DNA of 39,314 nucleotides from SIG469 sp964384255. GTDB taxonomy: Bacteria > Bacillota > Clostridia > Oscillospirales > Oscillospiraceae. Positions within the stretch are counted from its first letter, which is position 1. Each line of letters opens with the position of its first letter. The stretch is from contig CAYLKH010000014.1 of the NCBI GenBank assembly GCA_964384255.1, positions 1 through 39,314 of the forward strand. Reading direction: 5' to 3'. Shown here piece by piece: positions 32,469 to 39,314 of the stretch. Position numbers and translations under genes: made by a program. Under the pieces are notes generated by a model, which was not told the DNA's origin, searched no databases, and saw nothing but the letters and a program-made list of their open reading frames with translations.

Positions 32469-33512
32469 TTAGAAGATGTAATCTGCCTCAGTCTCCAGAT
32501 TATGGAGCTGTTCATCGGAATAGCACCACATATCATCGTCGTCCTGCTGCTCCTTCTCGGCGGCGCTGATAATACGGTCAAAGCCTTCCTTCAACGATTT
32601 TACACTATTCTTGACAAGGGGCGTACCCGCCGCGGCCAGCTTGCCTACCTGACGGGAGAGGAACATGCCTATCATAGTCACACCTTCCATCAGGAAATAC
32701 CCCATGACTCCGATAACCACCATCTCGCCGAGAGTCGGTGCGGCAGCTATCATGGCAACGGCCTGGATAGCGATCGCTATAACATGGGCAACTGTAAGAC
32801 CAACAGCAATAACTTCGGCGACATCGCCCACACGGACACCATCTGCAATGTCTCCCAGGTCCACATACACGCTGGCATTCATGGCGGCTTCATCAATGGT
32901 GATATTGTTTCTCAGATACAGGTCCATAGCCACGACACATTTCAATTCATAGCTGCTGGCGCCCCACCTGGCAGCGGCAGCAACATAATCGTCGCTATAG
33001 CAAAGAGAATTGCTCATACGCTTCAGCGCTGAGGGGGAAAGGCGGAGGTTTGTGGCCTTATTCATCAGCTCTGACTTCAACCGCAACTCGGCATTGGCAG
33101 AATAATCAGGGGCATCATTGCACTGCGCCCGGTACAGGGATTCACCGCTGACACCGTTTTTCAGCTGTGCCAGTTTTTCCTCGTCGCCGAAAAGCTCAAA
33201 TCCAAAAAGCATCTGGTTCATAATATCCACGCGTTTTTCAGGTTCAAGATCGGATTCGGCCAGGGTTTTGAATACCTTTTCCATTGCGTCCTCAACGTTT
33301 TCCGTGACCTCACTGTAGATGTTCTGATAGCTTTCGACCTCAACCATGACCAGGTCGGCCAGATCCTTTGGGGTCAAAACGTTGTCCTTAACGGTATTGG
33401 CGTCCTTAGCCATCTCTTCAAGGGCAGAGCGCAGGTTACCGTTGTCTATATTTTTGATAGCACCATAGACTTTTGCATTTTGGATAACGCTGTTCTTAAT
33501 TTCGGATTTCAT
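32469..33512 (-). CDS. Uncharacterised protein with membrane hairpin (cluster gene 2)
   Basis: The 347-residue product is not recognised. Residues 1 to about 215 are soluble and helical, with many acidic residues. Residues about 225-290 are strongly hydrophobic (VAEVIAVGLTVAHVIAIAIQAVAMIAA, then EMVVIGVMGYFLMEGVTMIGMFL) and would make two membrane helices. A charged tail ends with an acidic QDDDDMW stretch. The architecture resembles the 313-residue cluster protein (soluble helical part, two segments, acidic tail), although no sequence identity is evident. AGGAGG lies 8 bases before the ATG. Confidence 0.75.
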   Translation of the reverse strand: MKSEIKNSVIQNAKVYGAIKNIDNGNLRSALEEMAKDANTVKDNVLTPKDLADLVMVEVESYQNIYSEVTENVEDAMEKVFKTLAESDLEPEKRVDIMNQMLFGFELFGDEEKLAQLKNGVSGESLYRAQCNDAPDYSANAELRLKSELMNKATNLRLSPSALKRMSNSLCYSDDYVAAAARWGASSYELKCVVAMDLYLRNNITIDEAAMNASVYVDLGDIADGVRVGDVAEVIAVGLTVAHVIAIAIQAVAMIAAAPTLGEMVVIGVMGYFLMEGVTMIGMFLSRQVGKLAAAGTPLVKNSVKSLKEGFDRIISAAEKEQQDDDDMWCYSDEQLHNLETEADYIF

Positions 33513-33616
33513 ATTATTGGCCTCCTGTGTAATATTTCTGTTTTGCTTTATGGCCTCATTTTACCATTAAAACCGCCTATCGGTAACCCCTCCACTGCGA
33601 TAAAAAAACGTAATTT

Positions 33617-34519
33617 TTAAGGCTGTTTATCAGGGTCTGAAAAGAGGTTTCTGTAATAGGGTCTTTCGCCGGGGCTTTTTGCAAAAAATTCCAGAATATA
33701 ATAGCAATTTTCCGGCTCAAAAATACCGCTGCCTATGCAGATCAAAACCGCCAGATCCCGCCTCATTACAAAATCCGAATTTACCTGGTGGAGCAGGTCC
33801 CTGCCCTTTGGACAGTCCATTTGCAGGCCAAGTATTATCTTTAGTAGTGTGGCCTGGCTTGTAGGAAGGCCCCTGGGGTTGGTCTGGAAAGGCTCCCAGG
33901 CGTTTTCCGATAAACCCGCGCTCAGCAAAAAATGAGAGATAGAAACCTTTTTGCCTTCGATAAGTTTTCTAACATATTTCTTAAGATCAGCTGATGTGCT
34001 GAATGTGTCGTGGAACACCAACGATTTGAAAAACGCAGTCTCCTCCGGCGACAAGTGCAGGGCGTTTGCGATCATATCAACAACGCTGTCGCCGGTATAA
34101 CCGGACACGTTTATAAATCGCTGCCACGCCGTTGCGGTTATCCCGGCCTGTTTTCTAAATTCGACCCGCTCCTTTTTCATAAGATATTCCTTCATCCGGG
34201 CGGCTATGGCTTTCAGGGGTTGGCCGCTTTTTTCCATCAGGCGCAGCTCATTTTTCTCTTCCCGGGAAAAGCGGAATTTATCAAAGATCCTCTGCTGCAC
34301 ATTTTTAAACTCAGGTTCAGGAATCTGCCCGGAAAGAAAAGCCTCCCACTGGGCCACGCTCAGCCCATTATCGGCCCGGATCCCGGCGATCAGCGCCCCC
34401 TCTAATCGGGCATTTACCCAGTTGGCAGCCCGATATCGAACAGCCGCAAGCTCCGGGTCGTTGATAAGCCGGTTCATCTGCTCGATAAGATAGATCTTCT
34501 CCTGGTTGGTAAGCTCCAT
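33617..34519 (-). CDS. Protein of repeated XRE/HTH-like helical units (cluster gene 1)
   Basis: From ATG 34519 (GGGGGTG upstream) the product is 300 residues. At least three units share the pattern xxxGLSxxAWxxF followed about 15-20 residues later by a hydrophobic helix and an LxxxxE turn: ADNGLSVAQWEAFLSG, KQAGITATAWQRFINV and LSAGLSENAWEPFQTN. A fourth, looser unit ends the chain (IGSGIFEPENCYYILEFF). This resembles serial lambda-repressor-type HTH units, as in regulators or protein-binding scaffolds. DNA binding is not proven. As the first gene after the promoter it could control the cluster. Confidence 0.72.
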   Translation of the reverse strand: MELTNQEKIYLIEQMNRLINDPELAAVRYRAANWVNARLEGALIAGIRADNGLSVAQWEAFLSGQIPEPEFKNVQQRIFDKFRFSREEKNELRLMEKSGQPLKAIAARMKEYLMKKERVEFRKQAGITATAWQRFINVSGYTGDSVVDMIANALHLSPEETAFFKSLVFHDTFSTSADLKKYVRKLIEGKKVSISHFLLSAGLSENAWEPFQTNPRGLPTSQATLLKIILGLQMDCPKGRDLLHQVNSDFVMRRDLAVLICIGSGIFEPENCYYILEFFAKSPGERPYYRNLFSDPDKQP

Positions 34520-34618
34520 GTCAGCACCCCCAAATCTTTCCTGTGCCTGCAAATCATTTTTGCTGAAACAGTGTATTATTGTATCTTACGCTCAAATTTT
34601 GTACGCCAACTTAAAACT

Positions 34619-34647
34619 ATAATATCATCCGCCTTATATCGTTGCAA
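34619..34647 (-). promoter_or_regulatory. Candidate promoter of the eight-gene cluster
   Basis: On the minus strand TTGCAA (34647-34642), 17-bp spacer, TATTAT (34624-34619). The first ATG is 100 bp downstream of the -10 box. The surrounding 250 bp are AT-rich and contain no gene. Other weak -10-like hexamers occur nearby, so the exact start is uncertain. Confidence 0.45.
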
Positions 34648-34783
34648 GCAGAGAGTGGACGAAAAGGTGCACTTCTTTGACGCTAAATCTTCCTCGTCTG
34701 ATTCAAAACCGTGCTGTGCTGCTGTGCTACGCCCTGTTCAAAACCGGAAGTCTGGCAAAAAGTATGTTCGGGGCGCACTAAGC

Positions 34784-35074
34784 CTATTCAATTATGCCAT
34801 CGGTTTCAAAAATGTGATCCAGCTCATCATTGGAGAAAGCGCGCAGCACTTTGTCACGTACTGCCATGTCCGTCAAATCCAAGCGAATGAACCTGCTGGT
34901 GCCGCCTGCGTCCGTTGTTTTGTGAATCAACTGAATTCTGCCAAGGCGATCTTCTGCTTTTGCATACTCTGCCAGCGCTTTTGCCTTCGGTAGATTATCT
35001 GCATACTGGTTGCCATGGGGTTCCAGAATATTCAAAGAACGAAACACAGTTAATTTAAATGTTTTTTGTACCAT
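34784..35074 (-). CDS. 96-residue orphan protein downstream of the GmrSD-like gene
   Basis: Its ATG lies 25 bp inside the end of the DUF262/DUF1524 gene, in another frame, with no obvious ribosome site. The protein is charged and soluble, with AKALAEYAKAEDRLGRIQLI and MAVRDKVLRAFSNDELDHIF as likely helices. Base composition is clearly more GC-rich than the gene it overlaps. It may be a real small gene translated by coupling, or the tail of an older gene cut by arrival of the AT-rich segment. I do not recognise a family. Confidence 0.45.
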   Translation of the reverse strand: MVQKTFKLTVFRSLNILEPHGNQYADNLPKAKALAEYAKAEDRLGRIQLIHKTTDAGGTSRFIRLDLTDMAVRDKVLRAFSNDELDHIFETDGIIE

Positions 35075-36744
35075 TCAATAACAGCATCTCTATCGGATTC
35101 AAATAATTGTGTTGAAACATATATCTTACTATTGTTAAAATCGAGTTCTTTTGTTCTATATCTTCTGTGAACAGAATTACCCTTATTATCATCAACACTA
35201 TTGGCAACTGCCGGATAATCTGTTGCCTTAAATATGGACTTTGTGTATTCTTTTGTTTTTAATTTTTCAATTTCGGTTGCATCAATTTTTGCTTTTGCAA
35301 TTAATTCTTCAAGTAAATTGTAAAACAATTTTGCTACAGGTATCATTCCCTCAAGCCAGGTATTTTCATTAGCTATATCAAACGGTGCTTCCGACAAAGA
35401 AAAACTGAATTCATCAATATCCAAGTCCATGTTTGAAAGCAAATCTCTAATAAACGAGATAATATTATTCGAGGAAAGATTAGACTCAAAAAATATTCCG
35501 GTTTTGTTAATTTGTCTGCCTTTTCGTAGCTTTCTCTCGTCATTGCTTATGTAGACTCTGTCTGCATTAGGAATTGAGTGGTTTTTAATTGCTAACTCTT
35601 TCAACGCCTCACCGTTTAGATCATAAACCGTTTCAATAAATCTGCTTAATAGATCGATCCAGCTTGTCACGGCAGTATATTCACCCATAAATGAAAATCC
35701 GCCGGGCTTTGTATTTGAAAAATCAATATCGCTATTGACACCGAAACTAAGTTCATTAATTTCGCTAACATCAGAATGCATTTCAACATAATCAAATTTA
35801 GCGATTAATATTTCAGCAAGAGAACTCGCTCTTTTTACAATGGACTTTTCGTTCCACAATTCAGCAGACAAAACATCTTTGTTTAATATATTGGCTTTCG
35901 AGTTGCTTCTGATTATCTTTTTCTTTTCATTGAACGCTTTTGTCCCAAGTTCGCTATTATGACCGGTAATAGTCAAATTACCAAGTGTATGTAAATATGT
36001 TTCATATACCTTCTCGTAATCGTCTCCGACTTCCTTTTTCCATACTGCCGCATTGATTTTTTGGGGTAGTATGTGTTCTATAGTAAGATCTGTAACGTCG
36101 ATTTGTTCTTTTGTAGAATTCTCAATAACAGACAAGATGTATTTACAAATCGGTTTCTTATATAGAGGTTTCTTAATAAGAGCATCTTTAAACTCTTCAT
36201 TAGTAGGCATACGGTCATTTGAGCGTAAATCATTAAGAAATATTACAAATCGTTCGTAATAGTTTTCATAACTACTATCATAAATGCGATCATATAGATA
36301 TTTCATAAATTTAGACAAGTTCTTGTTGATTTCACAAGCGGTAATTCTTATGAAATAAGTTAGCAAGTATTCTAAAACATTGCATAAGGTTTTTTCGTCA
36401 ATATTTTTCTCTTCGTAATCATATAAAACCTTAAAAAGAAACGGTAAAACAGTTGTTTGTTTAATAACAAAAAATGAATGCAGCAAACCGGTTATTTCTT
36501 TGCTGTAATATTGCTTTTCTCCGATAAATGCACCGTAATACTTTGATGTTTTCAACAAATCATTTAATACATCTTCGTGGGTTAAATTTTTCGATTCGCA
36601 ATATTCTTTAAACAGTCGATATGCGTTTTTGCTATTTACCGAACCTGGTATTTTTGAATTCAGATAATTGATTACAAAATCGCCCAAATTGCGATATCCG
36701 ACATTCTTTTCAATAGGGGGACCAATAGCTTTCATATAGGTCAT
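35050..36744 (-). pseudogene. C-terminal part of a frameshifted GmrSD-like protein (DUF1524/HNH)
   Basis: This 564-codon frame lacks a natural start. Its first real residues are IEKNVGYRNLGDFVINYL, which continue the upstream frame after a one-base shift in the G5 tract at 36716-36720. Around residues 220-275 it has the DUF1524 HNH nuclease signature: LTIEHILPQ, then YLHTLGNLTITGHNSELG and FNEKK. The last ~250 residues are a separate helical domain of unknown type. DUF262+DUF1524 proteins act as modification-dependent (type IV) restriction enzymes (GmrSD family knowledge). The gene is AT-rich compared with all its neighbours, suggesting horizontal origin. Confidence 0.85.
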
Positions 36745-37426
36745 CCTGGTTGCTATCGTCCATTAGCAGATAATTTCGTATCAAGTCTGATAAACTTAAT
36801 TCTAATCCGGTTGAGTTTATTGATTCAAAAATTTTTTGTGGTTCATCGCCCTGTGATTTGTCAAGAACGATCTCAACCATTTCCAATTTTTTAATTCCAT
36901 TAAGAATATCCGACAACTCTAATCCTGATGACAAACTTTTTTGTATTAACTCTTTGAATGTAACATAGTTTTTATAGATGTTGGAATTACGATCCATATC
37001 ATCAATTTTGTCTTTTATCAAAAGTAATAATTGATCGTTATCCGTTTTTACAGGTTTAAGTTTCAACTTGTATTTTTCATCGCAATTTCTATTAAACATT
37101 ACTTCTTCGATTTCGGCTTCTATGCGGGTAGACACACCTTTTGCAGCATCATAAAGAGCTTTAAGAAGAATATACACAGTTGTAAGGCGTTGTTGACCGT
37201 CTATAATCAATACTTCACTTAATGTACTTGCATTAAGCCCTACAATATAAACAATTGTGCCTGTAAAGTGTTTATGATCTCGTTCGTTTGCTATAAGAAT
37301 ATCCTGATATAGTTTTTCACATTGAATATTAGACCAATCATAGTTACGCTGGTATACAGGAACTTTGAATACGCGTCTATTCTTTTCAATCAAATCCGAA
37401 AACATCCACACTTTGTAAGGTTGCAT
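36710..37426 (-). pseudogene. N-terminal part of a frameshifted GmrSD-like protein (DUF262)
   Basis: The 238-residue frame has the DUF262 (ParB/GmrS-like) motifs in order: VPVYQRNYDW, HFTGTIVYIV, IIDGQQRLTTVY, and IFESINSTGLELSLSDLIRNYLL. The DGQQR motif is needed for nucleotide hydrolysis in this family. The frame ends abruptly after YESYWSP, and the expected continuation is found one frame over in 35050-36744. The start has GGAGGGG upstream and a good promoter before it. Unless the shift is a sequencing error or a slippage switch, no full-length enzyme is made. Confidence 0.88.
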
Positions 37427-37458
37427 AAATATCTACCCCTCCGTTTAAGCTGATTTTA

Positions 37459-37487
37459 TTTATATCGTAAATCCTGAATAATATCAA
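37459..37487 (-). promoter_or_regulatory. Promoter of the DUF262 gene
   Basis: TTGATA (37487-37482), 17-bp spacer, TATAAA (37464-37459) on the minus strand, each one base from consensus. The ATG is 33 bp further on. Confidence 0.65.
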
Positions 37488-37600
37488 CAATTTTCGGAAC
37501 AATTATGTTGTCAAAAAACGCTTCCCGTCCGGTTTCTGGTGAACGTTCACCGCTGATATGTGGTAATCACGCCCTAAAAAAAACCAAACTTTTAACGAAG

Positions 37601-37626
37601 AAAAACCGCCTTTTCAGGCGGTTTTT
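37601..37626 (-). terminator. Terminator after tRNA-Pro
   Basis: AAAAACCGCC and GGCGGTTTTT pair around a six-base loop, with T-runs on both strands. It lies 10 bp past the 3' end of tRNA-Pro and separates it from the DUF262 gene. Confidence 0.88.
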
Positions 37627-37636
37627 CCAAGAAAGG

Positions 37637-37712
37637 TGGTCCGAGTGACAGGACTTGAACCTGCGGCATCCTGCTCCCAAAGCAGGCGCGCTACCAGCTG
37701 CGCTACACCCGG
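37637..37712 (-). tRNA. tRNA-Pro (anticodon UGG)
   Basis: On the minus strand the acceptor CCGGGTG pairs with CACTCGG (one G-U). The anticodon stem CCTGC/GCAGG encloses TTTGGGA, giving TGG. The T-arm is GCAGGTTCAAGTCCTGT. Discriminator A is followed by encoded CCA at 37639-37637. Confidence 0.96.
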
Positions 37713-37835
37713 ATCTTCCTGTGCATTATACTATATGGCGCAACGCTTTTCAAGTGGAAAAAGCGCTGAACGGCGCATGTTTTCCATCTGCTGAATCCGC
37801 GATCTTTCCCCGGCAAAATTTTGTTTAAAAAAAAC

Positions 37836-37864
37836 TTGACGAATGGCCGACCCGGTGCTAAAAT
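37836..37864 (+). promoter_or_regulatory. Promoter of the T-box/trpB transcript
   Basis: TTGACG (37836-37841), 17-bp spacer, TAAAAT (37859-37864). It lies just upstream of the T-box stem I. Confidence 0.7.
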
Positions 37865-37879
37865 GGCCTTAACCTGATA

Positions 37880-38158
37880 TAAACCGTTGACGCGGAGATA
37901 AAGGCGATCATGTCTTGCCAGAGAGTCCGGGGTGCTGGGAGCCGGATAGAAACAGTTCGTCAAATGGACCGCCGAGGGCGCAGTCAAAAGTGCGATCGTT
38001 CGCACCCAGTATTCTGCGACGTGGGGCATACGTCAGTTGCCGGGGATATGCTGGTATCCCACAAAGCGCACGGTTCGTCCGTGAATTCAAGGTGGCACCG
38101 CGGATAAGATATTTATTCGTCCTTGACAGAACAACATTTCTGTCGGGGGCGTTTTTTA
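37880..38158 (+). ncRNA. T-box riboswitch leader, tryptophan-specific
   Basis: Stem I is closed by TTGACGC pairing with GC-GTCAA. Its distal part has AGAGAGTCCGG and GGTGCTGGGAGCC, the usual T-box features. A TGG codon at 37965-37967, followed by A as usual, is the specifier and reads tRNA-Trp. The T-box sequence AAGGTGGCACCGCGG at 38089-38103 carries TGGC in the bulge, complementary to a GCCA acceptor end, as expected for tRNA-Trp with discriminator G. A terminator ends the leader. Uncharged tRNA-Trp should stabilise the antiterminator and allow trpB expression. Confidence 0.92.
38118..38157 (+). terminator. T-box-controlled terminator
   Basis: CGTCCTTGACAG pairs with CTGTCGGGGGCG through several G-U pairs and is followed by six T residues (38152-38157). 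Its competing antiterminator uses the T-box sequence just upstream. Confidence 0.9.
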
Positions 38159-38188
38159 TTTGTTCTCCGACCAAAGGAGGCGCTATGC

Positions 38189-38350
38189 AGATAACAGATG
38201 ATCCTGTCATTGCGAGGGCGAAGCCCGTGGCAATCTCACCCCTTGCGTAATGCAAAAGCTTATCTCAAACGCACAGCCTTGCAGCTACAGAGAAAGATTA
38301 AAATCGTGCCGCAGGCGCACCTCGCACTAATCCCTAAGTAACCCCTGACC
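38189..38350. repeat. Intergenic repeat between T-box and trpB
   Basis: AGATAACAGATG starts the element, and TGTCATTGCGAGG plus GGCAATCTCACCCCTTGCGT (38205-38248) match the element at 22671-22844. Later stretches (ACAGCCTTGCAGCTACAGAG, GTGCCGCAGGC) also align with that copy. The right edge CCCTAAGTAACCCCTGACCC resembles edges of other copies. It holds no gene apart from a 21-codon frame described under findings. The remaining gap from 38351 to trpB shows only the trpB ribosome site. Confidence 0.6.
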
Positions 38351-38422
38351 CTCTCTAATGCGCAACAACTATCTTAATCCGACAGCTTTCCCTGTCCCAT
38401 AAAAAACTAAAGGAGAACTACC

Positions 38423-39314
38423 ATGATACTCAACAATGTAGATTTTGAAACTTATTTTAACAACTATCCTGATAAAGACGGCTATTTTGGCAAATATGGC
38501 GGAGTTTACGTTGAAGACAAGCTTAAGGCCGCCATGGCTGAAATCACCGAGGCTTATTATTCCATCTGCCAGTCCCGTAAGTTCATCGCCGAGCTGCGCC
38601 GAATAAGAAAAGAGTTCCAGGGCCGCCCCACCCCCGTATCCCATCTGGAGCGTCTGTCCGACGCTCTGGGCGGCAAGGTCCAGCTTTATGCCAAGCGGGA
38701 GGACCTGAACCACAGCGGCGCTCACAAGCTGAACCACTGCATGGGCGAAGCTCTGCTGGCTTCCTATATGGGCAAGAAAAAGGTCATCGCCGAAACCGGC
38801 GCCGGTCAGCACGGCGTTGCTCTGGCCACCGCCGCCGCGTACTTCGGCCTTGAGTGCGACATTTACATGGGCGCTGTGGACATCAAAAAGCAGGCCCCCA
38901 ACGTGGCCCGTATGAAAATCCTTGGAGCTAACGTTATCGAGGTCACCCACGGACTTCAAACCCTGAAAGAGGCTGTTGACGCCGCCTTCGATGCTTACAG
39001 CCGTGAATATAACGACGCTATTTACTGCATCGGCTCCGTCCTTGGCCCTCATCCCTTCCCCATGATGGTCCGGGATTTCCAGAGCGTTGTCGGTATCGAG
39101 GCTCGCGAACAGTTTATCGACATGACCGGCCATCTGCCCACCTCTATCGTCGCCTGTGTCGGCGGCGGCTCCAACGCGGCGGGGCTTTTCGCCGGATTCC
39201 TTAACGACCCCGTGGAGATATATGGCGTTGAGCCTCTGGGCCGCGGACCCAAGCTGGGCGACCACGCCGCCAGCCTGAAATACGGCACCGAGGGCATCAT
39301 GCACGGCTTTAACA
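38423..39314 (+). CDS. trpB: Tryptophan synthase beta subunit, cut by the window end
   Basis: The frame runs open from ATG 38423 (AAAGGAGA upstream) to the window end, 297 codons of roughly 390. Motifs seen: FGKYGGVYV, GRPTPVSHLERLSDALGG, KREDLNHSGAHKLNHC with the PLP lysine, AETGAGQHGVALATAAAYFGL, GSVLGPHPFPMMVRDFQSVVG, and the phosphate-binding CVGGGSNAAGLF. The enzyme joins indole and serine to make tryptophan using pyridoxal phosphate. After the lysine it reads LNHCMGEA instead of the more usual INNALGQA, a divergent branch of TrpB. Control by the Trp T-box upstream supports the call. Confidence 0.95.
   Translation, partial: MILNNVDFETYFNNYPDKDGYFGKYGGVYVEDKLKAAMAEITEAYYSICQSRKFIAELRRIRKEFQGRPTPVSHLERLSDALGGKVQLYAKREDLNHSGAHKLNHCMGEALLASYMGKKKVIAETGAGQHGVALATAAAYFGLECDIYMGAVDIKKQAPNVARMKILGANVIEVTHGLQTLKEAVDAAFDAYSREYNDAIYCIGSVLGPHPFPMMVRDFQSVVGIEAREQFIDMTGHLPTSIVACVGGGSNAAGLFAGFLNDPVEIYGVEPLGRGPKLGDHAASLKYGTEGIMHGFN

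Noticed and set aside
34571..34993. 140-codon plus-strand frame upstream of the cluster
   Set aside because: It covers the cluster promoter region and the antisense of the 96-residue orphan. Composition and sequence look random.
37600..37712. Possible att site: tRNA-Pro 3' end as an integration point
   Set aside because: I looked for a second copy of the tRNA 3' end near 24200-24300 and 34500-34800 and saw none. No integrase gene is present in the window.
37915..38250. 111-codon plus-strand frame over the T-box
   Set aside because: It runs through a clear T-box RNA and its terminator; only the last 21 codons have a possible start, reported separately.

Overview
The window looks like chromosome from an anaerobic, low-GC-lineage but moderately GC-rich Firmicute, most likely a gut Clostridia of the Oscillospirales type. 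This is inferred from a T-box leader, strong AGGAGG ribosome sites, a V-type ATPase operon, an SLH-domain exported protein, a heterodimeric TM287/288-type ABC exporter, and intergenic repeats with a TCATTGCGAGG core. No rRNA, IS element, integrase or CRISPR array was seen.

Layout. (1) 1-5511, minus strand: tRNA-Leu(UAA), an SLH-only exported protein, and a marR-ABC-ABC efflux operon with a clear promoter and a 21-bp palindromic operator candidate. (2) 5729-14577, minus: a nine-gene V-type ATPase operon (order G, C, I, K, F, E, A, B, D), interrupted between I and K by a MITE-like intergenic element. (3) 14649-24220, plus: a tyrosine phosphatase with a Gly-Gly-Pro insert; a five-gene run NYN/LOTUS nuclease, metallophosphoesterase, EamA transporter, MATE transporter, YfbR-like nucleotidase; a 693-residue OYE/FeS/FAD oxidoreductase with a second Gly-Gly-Pro insert; and an M28 peptidase. 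(4) 24278-34647, minus: eight co-directional genes, closely spaced, most with strong ribosome sites. They encode a protein of repeated HTH-like units, a two-TM-segment protein, a helical protein, an Hsp70-like ATPase without the usual substrate domain, a protein with a beta-rich C-terminus, a Ycf46-like AAA+ ATPase carrying a fresh 78-bp internal duplication, a second two-TM-segment protein and a small Cys-rich protein. I do not recognise this combination as any described system; it is the main candidate for something new. (5) 34784-37487, minus: an AT-rich GmrSD-like (DUF262 + DUF1524/HNH) gene broken by a one-base frameshift in a G5 tract, plus a 96-residue orphan, next to tRNA-Pro(UGG). (6) 37836-39314, plus: a Trp T-box leader, an intergenic repeat, and the first 297 codons of trpB.

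How the parts work together. The V-ATPase would couple ATP to ion movement across the membrane. The marR-ABC unit looks like self-regulated drug efflux. trpB is controlled by charging of tRNA-Trp. The eight-gene block pairs two nucleotide-driven machines (actin-fold/Hsp70 and AAA+) with two probable membrane-hairpin proteins, and sits beside a restriction-type gene. A stress or conflict role is therefore plausible but unproven. Several intergenic gaps hold members of a ~175-bp repeat family with imperfect terminal inverted repeats.
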